Positions 1-10,900 of a stretch of DNA of 64,000 bases are shown here, one piece after another (positions within the stretch are counted from its first letter, which is position 1; each line of letters starts with the position of its first letter). Position numbers and translations under genes: made by a program. The DNA is taken from NCBI GenBank assembly GCA_964019695.1, contig OZ026525.1, positions 60,172,253-60,236,252 of the forward strand, read 5' to 3'. Below the pieces are notes generated by a model. The model saw only the letters and a list, made by a program, of their open reading frames with translations. It was not told where the DNA came from and did no database searches. The stretch comes from Loripinus fragilis. Lineage: Eukaryota > Mollusca > Bivalvia > Lucinida > Lucinidae.

Positions 1-166
1 TCTGATGTTTTGAGCAAAGGCTACTTAAGGACATAAGCAGATGAGATTGCAGATGACAAAACTTCTGACTTGTGGGAAAAGGTTTAAAGCACCTTGTATA
101 TTCTTAATGCTTGAAAAGACAATTATCTTTCATCAATGATCCTTTCTAGATGTACCTATATTGCAG

Positions 167-289
167 GTCTGTGACGATAGAGAAGTGTAGGAATACTACT
201 ATCATCCTAGGTCCTGTTGAGACTGTTATCTACATGAGTCACTGTGAATCTGTCACTCTCATATGTTGTGCAAGAACAGTGATGATCAG
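167..289 (+). CDS. TBCCD1: TBCCD1-like gene, penultimate coding exon (TBCC/CAP-type domain)
   Basis: The exon lies between an acceptor (ttgcag) and a donor (AG|gtacct) and encodes about 41 residues reading SVTIEKCRNTTIILGPVETV, then IYMSHCESVTLICCARTVMI. The regular pattern of short beta strands (IEKCRNTTIILGPV, then a second CESVTL turn) is that of the C-CAP/TBCC beta-helix. TBCC-domain-containing protein 1 is known in vertebrates as a centrosome and Golgi-positioning protein related to tubulin cofactor C. The exon starts with one base completing a codon and ends with two bases, which join in frame to the exon at 1519. Upstream exons lie before base 1. The identification rests on this exon together with the next. 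Confidence 0.85.
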
Positions 290-694
290 GTACCTAGTTC
301 TTAACATTTGTTGTAATATTGAAAAAATAAAGTATTCAATACATGTATAAATTTAATATGGTATTTTGTTTTATTTTAATTTGAGAAAACTGAGAGACTT
401 AGTACTGGTTCAAGGACAGATTTATTTTATTCAGTTTAAGATTTGCAACTCAGTCAACACTGTTAGCTCCATGATTTCTGCTGATTTTTTTCTTAAAAAT
501 TAACTCTTAATCAAGCAAATTCAGAGATATTATGTCCCCCGCCATTTAATGTTTGTTTTTTAATATACGAGTTATCATGAAACGAGTAAGTTAAACTGAC
601 TAAGTACACAAGACAGAAAAAAAAAACTTAATCTGAAAATTTCATCCTAAGCACATTTGTATCTTGATAGTAATAAATGCCTAAAAAGCGACTA

Positions 695-1183
695 AACTCA
701 ATTTGTGAGAAATAGTAACAAAAAATAACCTGAGGATTATATCCAAAACATATGCACATGTTCAGACCATGACTAAAACATCTGTAAAGTATCAAAACAA
801 TTGGCATAAAACTGTAGGAGGAGTTGCGCACACAAGATACCTAGTATCTATTCACTTTGGTCGGAAAAATGACTAGTTCAACTTGTGAAAAAATTGACAA
901 AAAATAATCTTAGGATTATATCCAAACAATATACACATCTGCAGACCATGACCTAGATACCTGTAAAGTTTCAAAGGAATCGGATGAAAACTGTAGGAGT
1001 TGCATACACAAGATACATAGTATCTATTCACTTGGGCCGGAAAAATGACTAAGTTCATTTTGTGAAAAAGTGACAAAAAATAATCTGAGGATTATATCCA
1101 AACAATGTGAACATCTTTAGACCATGACCTAAACACCTGTCAAGTTTTAAAGGAATCAGAGTAAAACTGTAGGAGGAGTTCCT
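695..1183. repeat. Intronic tandem repeat, three units of about 178 bp
   Basis: Three diverged direct copies lie in the last TBCCD1 intron. Each contains a 'gaggattatatccaaa' segment, a 'gaccatgacc' segment and a 'aaactgtaggag' segment. The rest of the 290-1518 intron holds only a hairpin-A fragment at 1262-1316. Confidence 0.75.
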
Positions 1184-1518
1184 ACTATTTGAAGGGGGGC
1201 GGAAAGACGGAAAGCCAAATACTATGTCCCCTCCCTTTATGTTGAAAAGGCGGAGACAAAAAATCTTTCAGGAATACCATCAGAGTGTCAAACAGTTTGG
1301 GACTGGATCAGTCCCCACGTCTTGTGAATAAAAGATTAAATCAGTATGAAATTGTTGTAGAAGTAGAATTTTTAACATGTAAATCAGTATTTTTCAATGT
1401 AGTCCTTTAAAACCATAGGAGTCTTTTAGAAGTCTTTGAAAAATCATTGAATTTGAACTTGAACTTAATTTGTATGAACCCTGGTTAATTAAAACCTGTA
1501 ATTTCTTGTACATTTCAG

Positions 1519-2014
1519 CTGTTGTACTCTGTGCACATGTCACCTACTCACACCAAATCCTCCTGTTATACTGAGCGGCAATGACTCCCTAATGCTAGCC
1601 CCGTTCCATACCTACTACCCTAAACTAGAAGACCATATGGCTGAATCCGGTATTGGGGCCGATCGCAACATGTGGGATCAACCACTTTGTGTTGGTCCAG
1701 ATCATCGTGCAGAAACGCCAGTCTGGGAGATAATGTCCGTACAGGATTTCTTCACCTTCAACATACCGTTTGAGATTGAAGGAACCACGCAGAATATCCC
1801 CGGGGGTCTTCCGAGCAAGTATCAGCGTGCAGTGGCGCATAGGCATCGCCAGATTGATAACTGGCAAAGGACTATGAAAGAAGCTGGTTTGTCTAGGGAG
1901 CAGAGAAAAGAGTTTCAGACGATGGTTGAAAGTAGATTTCATGTATGGCTGGCCGAGTCTGGGCAGAAAAGAGAACTTGATAGTCTAGTAGTGCCTAACG
2001 TTACCAAGAAATAA
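1519..2014 (+). CDS. TBCCD1: TBCCD1-like gene, terminal coding exon with stop
   Basis: After the acceptor catttcag the frame continues from exon 167-289 (AG|C) as SCCTLCTCHLLTPNPPVIL, finishing the beta-helix. It then enters the C-terminal tail: LAPFHTYYPKLEDHM, a VWEIMSVQDFFTFNIPFEIEG segment, IPGGLPSKYQ, then a helical REQRKEF...LAESGQKRELDSLVVP stretch, ending at TAA (2012-2014). The phrases 'LAPFHTYYPKLE', 'PFEIEGTTQNIPGGLP' and 'QRKEFQ..VE..F..WL' match what I recall of TBCCD1 C-termini. The two exons give about 205 residues. The last 23 codons and the following sequence are repeated in tandem downstream. A possible poly(A) signal AATAAA is at 4312, beyond the array, but is unproven. Confidence 0.9.
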
Positions 2015-3432
2015 CATGCACCCCTGCAAGCATACAGCGACGAGCAACCATCGGCCTACCAGGGAAACGCCATTTCGCTGGCAGGTTGATGGTGGCCCGT
2101 TTTTATATGTTCATATGTGGCTGGCCGAGTCCGGACAGAAAAGAGAACTGGACAGTCTAGTGGTGCCCAACGTTACCAAAAAATAACATGCACCCCTGCA
2201 AGCATACAGTTACCAGCAACCATCAGCCTGTCGGTGAAACGTTATTTCGCTGGCAGGTTGATGGTGGCCCGTTTTTATATGTTCATATGTGGCTGGCCGA
2301 GTCCGCACAGAAAAGAGAACTGGACAGTCTAGTGGTGCCCAACGTTACCAAAAAATAACATGCACCCCTGCAAGCATACAGTAACCAGCAACCATCAGCC
2401 TGTCGGTGAAACGCCATTTCGCTGGCAGGTTGATGGTGGCCCGTTTTTATATGTTCATATGTGGCTGGCTGAGTCGGGACAGAAAAGAGAACTGGACAGT
2501 CTAGTGGTGCCTAACGTTACCAAAAAGTAGCATGCACCCCTGCAAGCATACAGTGATGGGCCACCATCGGCCCACCAGTGAAAATACAAATGGCATTTCG
2601 CTGACAGGCAGATGGTGGTCCTCTTTTAGATGTTCATGTGTGGCTGGCGGAATCAGGACAGAAAAGAAAACTTGATAATCTAATGGTGCCTAATGTTACC
2701 ATAAAAAATGTACCCCTGCAAGCATACAGTAACGGGCCACCAACGGTCTGCCAGCGAAATGCCATTCAGAGTTTTAGATGTTCATACGGTGCCAAACGTT
2801 ACCTAAAAATAATTTGAACCACAGCAAGCATACAGTGACGAGCCACCATCAGCCTGCCAGCGAAACGCCATTCAAATGGTGTTTTGCTGGCGGGCCGATA
2901 GTTGCCCTCTTATAGATGTTCATGTATGGCTTGCAGAGTCGGGACAGAAAAGAGAACTTGACAGTCTAGTTGTGCCTAACGTTACCAAAAATAACTTGAA
3001 CCACAGCAAGCATTCAGTAATGGGCCACCATCTGCCCGCCAGCAAAACGCCTTTTAAATGTGGCCCGCTTTTAGATGTTCATGTGTGGCTGGTCAAATCG
3101 AAACAAAATACTGGCAAAAGACTATGAAAGAAGCTGGTTTGTCTAGGGAGTAGAGGAAGGAGTTTCAGTAGATTTCATGTTTGACTGGTCGAGTCGAGGC
3201 AGAAAAGAGAAATTAATAATCTAGTGTTGCCTAACGTTACCAAAAAATATCATGCACATCCCAGCAAGCAGTTATGTGCCACCACCGGCCAACCAGCGAA
3301 ACACCATTCAAATCATGTTTCGCTGGCTGACCCATGGTGGCCAGCTTTTAGATGTTCATGTGTGGCTGGGGGATTCGGAACAGAAAAGAGAAGTGGACAG
3401 TCTGGTTGTGCCTAACATTACCAAAAAGTAAC
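1947..3432. repeat. Tandem array of the TBCCD1 last-codon segment plus 3' sequence
   Basis: The unit starts in the coding exon at 'ggctggccgagtc' (1947). It recurs at 2119, 2291 and 2463 (exact 172-bp spacing), then more irregularly near 2642, 2926, 3084, 3187 and 3364. Each unit carries LAESGQKRELDSLVVPNVT, a stop, and an imperfect palindrome ('ccaccatcggcc...ggcagatggtgg'). One unit (about 3110-3200) also includes upstream codons corresponding to 1860-1946. Units beyond the first follow the stop of the real gene, so they are expected to be 3' UTR or noncoding. Confidence 0.9.
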
Positions 3433-3837
3433 ATACACATTGTAGTCAAGTTATAATGCTTTGGATCTATAAGAATGACCTGTTCTAAAGGGGTGGACTT
3501 GATTTCAATGATCCAGTTTCTCATTTTAACCTACATAATCAGGGGATTTCAGTTTTTTATATACAGTAAAACCTGTCTTAAGTGGCCACTGAAAAAGTAG
3601 ACCAAAATTGGTTTGCAAGACTGATTATCGCATAATGCAGGTCAAAAGTATTGCAGAATGCTCCAAGGGGAGCATTTTTACAATTTTACTTTGAAATTTT
3701 TAGAGCATGTCATTCTTGGTGATATTCCTAGAGGTTCCTTGCCAAATTCTAAAGAAACTTTCTTAATAACTCTGTGCATGCTGCATAATTATACATGCTT
3801 ATTGCTGTCTGCTGTTTTTCCCCCCAAAAAAATTGCA

Positions 3838-3962
3838 TTTTCGAAAAACTCTTTCAGGGTTAACATTAAAGTGTTAAACAGTTGGGATCGAGATCAGGCC
3901 TGACATTTTGTCGTACCAGACCTGGGTCCAAACTGTTTTACAGTTTATCAGCAGTTGTCACC
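3838..3962. repeat. Hairpin family A copy, partial
   Basis: Contains 'aacagttgggatcgagatcaggcctgac' type arms facing 'agacctgggtccaaactg', then a 'tatcagcag' tail. This is a truncated member of the commonest hairpin family in the window (see 60462-60691 for a full one). Confidence 0.7.
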
Positions 3963-4045
3963 AACAGGTAAAGGGTAAGTGTGCATGGTAACTGAAGTTG
4001 TTTTTTTCTTTTGGTTTGCGATATCACTGTTTTTATACTGGCCAC

Positions 4046-4277
4046 GAGGTTATAAAAGTTTTTTCATGCTCAACTCAACTTAGTCCGAAATTTCAACCGC
4101 TCATAAAAACTAAAAATACCGACAAATGAAGAAGTTTCTTGCTTTAAATCTCTCAGATGTTGTATTTATCATGCTAATAAATGTTAAAATGCCAACAATT
4201 GTTGGCATTTTAACATTTATGAGCAGGATAAATTTTATGCTTAGATGAGTTGAGCATGAAAAAAGTTTATAACCTCC
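4046..4277. repeat. Inverted-repeat element with GAGGTTATAAAAG ends (family M)
   Basis: The left arm gaggttataaaagtttttt with catgctcaactcaact is mirrored by agttgagcatgaaaaaag...ttataacctcc. A central perfect palindrome is built on gccaacaattgttggc. A related copy is at 53172-53412. Confidence 0.85.
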
Positions 4278-4503
4278 GGGCCTGGACTGAAAGATTGATG
4301 TTTTGAGAATGAATAAAATGTGAAAATCTGTTATTTAGAATTATTCTGTCGGAAGAAGGAACAAAGCCTGGTGGTAGCCAACATCAAAAAATGTAAAAGG
4401 GTCAGCACTTGAGTTTTTGCTTCCATGGGTGAAAATTTTCTGGATTATTCCTGAAATCAAGGTTTTGAGGCGGACTTTCCATACTGAATTAGGTAGATTA
4501 GAA

Positions 4504-4723
4504 TACTGTAAATTCGGAAGATTTCAGAATTTTATTTTCGCAAATAGCCTTAAAAGACATATTTTCAACGTTAAAAAATCGCAATAAGGGCATGATTTAC
4601 CTATATCAGTAACCGACAGAATGATTTTGCCATTTCGCGAGGATTTTATTTTCACGAAACTTTGCATATGCAAAGTTTTGCGAATATGATACCCGAAAAT
4701 TTCCTAATCCACAGTAGCTATTC
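4504..4723. repeat. MITE-like element with TACTGTAAATT ends (family H)
   Basis: Begins atactgtaaattcgg and ends with the complement near cctaatccacagta. The inner palindrome is tttgcatatgcaaag. A second copy is at 19173-19392. Confidence 0.75.
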
Positions 4724-5162
4724 AGATTTATTTTCAGTTTTCTGAGGCGAGTTCAACGATGAGAGCCCGCTCGGTGTAATGATGCTAGGCTTTACACAAA
4801 AGATAGGTACCACAAGGAGCGCCTGCAAATGCTTGCATTGTTGAACTCACCATGAACTTCTGGCCCAAATTCAAAATAATTGCACTCAAATATTCCTCAT
4901 TAGGCCCTCTGCCAAAATTGCCAAAAACAATTCCACTCAGCTGAACAAAATGATAGCTAAAAAATCTTTAAAGGACATCAAAACCTGAACCGCTGGTCCA
5001 TTCAAAATGAATTCACCGAAGTGTTCCTTGGGAGCAGTCTGGTCTGGATCCATATTGTTTGCAATTTTGGCTACCTAAGAACATAAGCAGTTGAGAGAGC
5101 AGAGAATGGAAGTCTTGACTGGCAGTGTAAGGGTTAATTAGATTGATGAAAGGTTGTTTTGT

Positions 5163-5300
5163 TTGGTCGTGCTGATGCTTTCCTTCCCAGTCAACATTTT
5201 TTCAGACATATCGGGACGTTTTCCTGACTTCCTGGGTGGAACCAGTACTAAGCAGAGGATAAAGTGTCTTGCTCAAGGACACAAGACAGTCTTTAGTCAG
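5163..5300 (-). mobile_element. SINE fragment (family E)
   Basis: Contains the SINE body on the minus strand: 'cttcccagtcaacattttttcag', 'ggttgaaccagtactaagc'-type and 'gtcttgctcaaggacacaa' segments. The tRNA-like head is degraded. Confidence 0.7.
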
Positions 5301-5324
5301 GCCTCAAGATAACAGTGCGCTAGG

Positions 5325-5450
5325 GGAAATCATTTTCTTCATTTCTCATCCAAAACATATGTTGTGGGTACTCAAAAGAACCGGTTCAAGTAGATGGGAT
5401 AGAAAATAATCACAATTTTATGCTCATAAAAAATCCTTATCTGGATCTAT
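5325..5450. repeat. Family B element, half copy
   Basis: Carries 'ccaaaacatatgttgtggg' and 'tactcaaaagaacc' but lacks the matching second arm. It retains the flanking 'aatcacaattttatgctc' segment. Confidence 0.65.
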
Positions 5451-5709
5451 GTTCAGGGAGTCTCAAACTAGCAACCCTTCAATCTGAAGTCTAACTCTCT
5501 ACCACTGCATTCCTTAGATGATGAAAGGTTGTAACAATTCATTGTAAAGAAGACAATGATAGAATTGTATAAATTTTTGTGTCTTGAAAAAATGTCTAAG
5601 TTTTGGATTCAAGACTCCTTTATAAACAAGTTTAGGTAATTGGTCAAAATTTTAGTTTAGATTGGGGCAGTAAACACGCCAAGGCTACCAAACAATACAT
5701 GGTAAATGT

Positions 5710-5895
5710 GTCAAGGGAGCTCAGTGGTAGAGTGCTTGACTAGAGTATGAGGGGCTGCTGGTTCGATCCTCACCGGCGTCACTGTGTTGTGCCCTTGAGC
5801 AAGACACATTTATCCTTGCTTAGTACTTGTTCAACCCAGGAAGACATATCCCAACATAACTGATAAACTGTTGACTGGGAAGTAAAGACTCAAAT
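5710..5895 (+). mobile_element. tRNA-derived SINE with recognisable head (family E)
   Basis: The head reads 'gagctcagtggtagagtgc' (A-box like) followed by 'ggttcgatcctc' (B-box like), as in tRNA-derived SINEs. It is followed by the family body 'gcccttgagcaagacac...gtacttgttcaacccagg' and a 'gactgggaagtaaagactca' tail. It is the clearest plus-strand copy. The tRNA part does not continue into a foldable 3' acceptor stem, so it is not a tRNA gene. Confidence 0.85.
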
Positions 5896-6448
5896 CAAAC
5901 ATGGTAAATGTGTGTAAAATATAGACCAAACATCAGAAATTGTGAAAATATATTTTATTTCCAGCAGAATGAGCTCTGTGTTAACAGTGTATATATTTAT
6001 TCTTATACATGAAAATAAATAATTTATAATCTGTACAAAAGATACTTTCAAGGGAGACACTCCCAAGGTAGACCACTCTTACTTCCCATCATGTAGGGAG
6101 GTGCTTTTTGAGAATTCAATCTGTAGCAGGGGACAAAAGTCCACTCGTCCGCTCATAATTACAAGTGAAATCTAGACAGGACGAGTAATTCTTATCAAAG
6201 CACTCGTCCCGTAAGATGAGTACTTTGGGAAGAATTACTCGAGGAAGACATATAACTCCCTTATTCTTTATTGCATACGCTTTTAAAGGACATTTGCATG
6301 TGTTTGCAGGATGAGTGAAAATTGTAAGTCACTCGTCCTCAAGGACAAATGCTATATTGAAATATTTTGTCCCCTGTGTAGGAAGTAGCCCCTAGGTGGA
6401 AAGAGGTGTAGACCCTCATTGAAGAGGGACACTAATAGCAGAAGACCC

Positions 6449-6693
6449 ATGGGTGGAAGTTTTCAAGATTATTCCTGAATTCAGGCTTTTGAGGCTGACT
6501 TTCCACTGAAAGTCAGCCTCAAAATGCTGAATTAAGGAGACCATAATCGATTCTCTGATTTATTTTAAGTCTGTCTAAGGACAATTAACCATTTAAACAT
6601 GAAATTATTCATTTTTGTAGCTATCATTCAAGTTAAAAAAAAATGAATTTCTTAAGTTTAGGATTTTGGAAATTTTGAACTTTCACCCATGAT
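6449..6693. repeat. MITE-like element with CATGGGTGAAAGTT ends (family G)
   Basis: Left end catgggtggaagtttt and right end gaactttcacccatg are inverted. Inside is the hairpin ttgaggctgactttccactgaaagtcagcctcaa. The homologous copy is 31402-31652, with a fragment near 4424-4500. Confidence 0.85.
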
Positions 6694-6717
6694 TTTCTTA
6701 GTCAACTCTTTGTCTGT

Positions 6718-6826
6718 ACTAGCGCCTTCTGTTGATGACCTTTGAAAACAGTTTTGACCCAGGTCAGGCTAGACAAAATATCAGGCCTGATCTGGATCCA
6801 AATTGTTTGACTTTTGTCTTGTAATC
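6718..6826. repeat. Hairpin family A copy, partial
   Basis: Arms 'acagttttgacccaggtcagg' and 'cctgatctggatccaaattg' face each other across about 20 bases. Confidence 0.75.
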
Positions 6827-6896
6827 AACTGAAGGGGGATGAATTAGGTTGCCGGGAAAATGTGTAGGCATTCAAATTCTCGGTACACACTGTATA

Positions 6897-7240
6897 TAGA
6901 GGATCTTACATGAGTGCTCATGTTTTATTGAATTTATTAAACAAGTTGGGGAAAAGAGATAAAATGCAATGCTTGCCAAGCATTTTATCGCTTTTTTGAA
7001 ACAAGTTAAATAAATTCAATAATACAGGAGCATGAATGTTAGATTTTATTTATCACAGGACATTTAAATAACTTAAAAATCACTTTTTTGCATTAAGATT
7101 TCAAGATTTTGCCCTCTTTTACGCAACATTTTAATTGACATCATTATGTAACGTTACTAAATCTGTAGCAATTTTATTGCATGGAGCTATATCACTCCCA
7201 GATGCGACGTCATGTGATAAATGAATTTTGCTGTCTACTG
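6897..7240. repeat. Family D element (GAGGATCTTACATGAG)
   Basis: Starts tagaggatcttacatgagtg. It contains inverted segments 'attgaatttattaaacaag' / 'aaacaagttaaataaattcaat' around a core with gcaatgcttgccaagc, then a shared 3' module with 'cactcccagatgcgacgtcat'. Other copies are at 15937, 24050 and 35300. Confidence 0.75.
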
Positions 7241-7282
7241 TATACATTGTGAAAAGAAATGATCTCCAGCACTGATTTTATA

Positions 7283-7521
7283 TACAGTACAGTCCCTTTG
7301 TAATGCTATGTTTGGGGTCCACAGGGATGGACCGCGTAATAAGTGAATCGCGTTATAAAGGGACAATTTTGCATAGAAGATACAGGAAAATTACCATAAA
7401 ATGGTCATTTCCCTATAATTCCTATGTAAAATTACATGGCAAAAAAATTTGGTAGCAAGATGAATGCGTTATATCCAAATCAGTGTTGTATCAAGGTGTG
7501 TTAAAAAGGGACAGCACTGTA
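7283..7521. repeat. MITE-like element with TACAGTnCAGTCCCTTT ends
   Basis: Left terminus tacagtacagtccctttg is inverted at the right terminus aaagggacagcactgta. There is no coding potential. I saw one copy only. Confidence 0.65.
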
Positions 7522-7669
7522 CCAACAAATTCAAATGGCACAAAAAAAAATGGAATTCAATACAATTACCACATCAAAGTATGGCAATGGAGAAATTTGT
7601 TTTATCACAAACAAATGTGGTCCCTGTGTTTATACTGTCTTAAGCCACAGGTTTAGATAAACAAAACAT

Positions 7670-7830
7670 TTCAGCGTAAAATTTAAATATTTTCTTACCC
7701 ATAATTTTTAGCATATGTTTTGGGTCCACAAAAGAACCATCTGATTGAGATGGTTCTTTTGAGTACCCACAACATATGTTTTGGTTAAGAAATAAGAAAA
7801 AGAATTTTTCTGTTACGCACTCTCAACTCA
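7670..7830. repeat. Family B palindromic element
   Basis: Core hairpin arms 'tgggtccacaaaagaaccat' and 'atggttcttttgagtaccca', flanked by catatgtt motifs on each side. Confidence 0.8.
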
Positions 7831-7906
7831 AGGCTGTTAAGCAGTATGTATTTTCACCAATATGTAACATACAAATGGCAGGCTCTGTCACCCTGGAATG
7901 ACCTGT

Positions 7907-7940
7907 CTACAGCTGGCTCACCCAGGATCTTGGATCTGAT
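7907..7940 (-). CDS. AIFM3: AIFM3-like exon 15, C-terminus and stop
   Basis: After the acceptor tttaacag, one base completes Glu, then [10 protein letters not shown] and stop TAG (7907-7909). The frame is fixed by exon 14, which ends in phase 2. A TTTATT (poly(A) signal on this strand) lies at 7173-7178, within repeat DNA, so it is only a candidate. As a short final exon it is less certain than the others. Confidence 0.75.
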
Positions 7941-10900
7941 CTGTTAAAGGAAAAAAATAGTATCATTTGAAGGGTCTGAAGTTTTTTCTCATTTATCAAG
8001 CAATGCATATGTTATGGTTACTCAAATAGAACCACCTTCAATTAACTCTTATAAACTGAATGAATGAAGCCCAGATTGTTGGTTTAAATTTTGTAGGTCC
8101 TCAATATTTCGAAAGGATCCATTTTATTAGATTACTTGTATAAAATATACCATAAAATATACCATTAAAGCATAAACAAATCTCGCAGCAGATTACCTTC
8201 TCAAATTTTGATGCTTGTTTAAAAACTAACTATTAGGTTTGTTTGTGCATATGAATTGTGGATTCTAAAGTAATATGGTCCCTTATGTTTTACACTGAAG
8301 ATGTCATAAAAATTGTCATCTGCTGCAGGTGTGATTGTCATATTAATTCTTTGCATGTTTGGTCATTTTACATGTTTTTGTTTTTCATTTTCAAATAAAT
8401 CTTTCAGAAATACCATCAGAGTGCCATACAGTTTACGATCCCGATCAAGCCCGACATTTTGTCCGGCCTGATCTTTGTCCAATCTGTTTGCAAAGGTTAT
8501 CAGCAGAAGACACTTGCAGGCGAAGAATTTTCAGTTAAACTCACTCTATCTTCTTCTTCAAAATTTTCTTCCCAGACTGCATCATTTCAGCAGCTTGTGA
8601 AACAATGGGGTCAAAGTTCAAAATAATTTTTTTCCATATTTTTTTTTGTTGTCTGCTGAATTTTTCAAAAATAACCTTTTCAAACAAATCTTCCAGAAAT
8701 ACCATCTGAGTATCATACAGTTTGGATCTGGATCAGGCCCAACATTTTGTTGGGCCTGATCTTGATCCAAACTGTTTGCAAAGGTAATCAGCAGACGACA
8801 CTTGCAGGCTTAACTTACTCTATATCCTTCTTCAAAATTTTCTTCCCAGACTGCATCATCTCAGCAGCTTGTGAAACGATGGGGTCAAAGTTCAAACTGG
8901 CAACAGCCACAACCTCTTCACCTCTGTAACAAAAGAAAAACAATTTTATCAGAAAATTGGCAAACTTTAGCAAATAACTAGTCTGGACCAAATTCAGCTT
9001 TGTCCAGATTTTTATACAGGGTGCAACGTTTTAAATTTTCATTTTCTTAGTTGATGCTTCACGTCACAGTCAACAAATTTTCAGTCATATTGGGATATTT
9101 TCCTAGGTTGAACCAGTACTAAACAGTGAGGCTAAAGTGTTTTGCCCAAAGTGCCCCCATTAAGGCTGCACCCAGGGACCTCTAGATCTCAAGTCAAGCA
9201 CTCAACCACTGAAACCCTCATGGGTGAAGTGTATTGTTTTGTGGGGTTTTTTTCTTCAAATTTTTCATATAAAACTTGCCTGAATGGGAGCTGTCATATA
9301 TCGTCGGTCGGGAGTAAAAGACTTGTTTCTTTGATTTTAACATTTTTCAGGAGAACCAAAAAACTGAATACCTTTTGTTAGGAGTGTCCTATATTGCTGA
9401 AAGTCAGACAGGATTATATATAGTTACGTCCAAATTCACTGTTATTGGCATTTCAAACTTTCCATAAATATTTCACGATCAGTATGTAATGAAGAGTTTC
9501 ACTTGGAGTTACGTCATTTTGACCCTTTTTTCGTAAAAAAACATCCAGTTAAGACATTTTGAGCATCTTTTTCATGGCAAAACCTCGTATCTTGGTAAAA
9601 TGAGCACCAAAATAATGGAATTTTTCATAGATACGATATTTTGAAGCATGATTGATACTTTTTGAGGTGGTTCTTATTGGTCTAGAGCTACGGAGAATTT
9701 GACAGAATGTGCGCCATGTGTTTGGTATTCCAGCGTTGACAAAAAGTCGTTTTGGTAAAAATCAGACTTACGAGGTTTTGACTACTGACCGACGATATGA
9801 TCTAGTGCAGAATGCGGAGACTACATATGGCCTTTACTGACAGCTAACAGCATACGGAAATAACTGGTGAAATATGAGTGATGACAGAAAAAGAACTCCA
9901 AGCTGCCATAACAGCAGGCCTCGAGGTTATAAAACTTGAGTACAATCTCAAACTCAAAATAAAGCGCAATGATTGGCTGCTTGCAGACATGTGTCCGCAA
10001 GCAGCCAATCATTGCGCTTTATTTTGAGTTTGAGAATGAACTCAAGTTTTATAACCTCGACGCCAAGACTAGAGGATTACAGTCAATCTGAATCTCTGCT
10101 AATGAGAACCAAAGTTTTGAGCCTTCACTACTTGATTGGTACCGTTAAACATTTTTAAGCCCTCCAGTGATTGTTTTACTGACTGTTCCAAGGCAGTGCT
10201 TCTTTTGTGGATCTTTTTTGTTTCATGTTTTAGTTTATTATATTGTCTTTTCTGTTCCTTGCAGCCTTGTGATCACCTGCTGGGAAAGAGCTGGCCTGTT
10301 GGCTCTCTTGTGTGCTATGTTTTCTTGAGTGTGATGTTTTCTTGTGTTTTTGTCCCGTATGGTGTCCTGGGCCAGGTTTGGTGCTTGATTGTATAGATTC
10401 CTGATCTTTGCCTTCTTTACAATAAATATGGCCCAGTCACCTCATTTTTTGTTATATGAAGTCTGATCAGCATCTTTGTTATAATATAACAGCTAAACTT
10501 AATACACTCAACATTTCAAAGTTCTAGCTACACCTGTGTGAAACGGCCACACAAAAATAGACAAAACAAAAGTCTTAATGACAACTGGTAGCTTAATGAA
10601 GGTCGAAAGTATTGCAGAATGCTCCCTTTGGAGCATTCTGCAATACTTTTGACCTGCACCAAGCAATACTCGTTCTTGAAAAACATTTTTGGTCTTTTTG
10701 AGAGTGGCCATTTTACACAGGTTTTACTGTATTCTCTTTAGCTGAGCAGGTTGATTTGATCCATATCTGGTAGCAAATTTTCTGGAAAGGAGGCCCAAGT
10801 AAGAACTTACTTTGTGTAGAAAGCTACAAACTTGTATTCTTCTGGCTTACCATGTATCACTACATCATCATACCCTGCCCCGAATCCTACAAAAATACAT

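Noticed and set aside
5720..5790. Possible tRNA gene (A-box and B-box like motifs)
   Set aside because: No acceptor-stem pairing, and the sequence continues into the SINE body shared by other copies.
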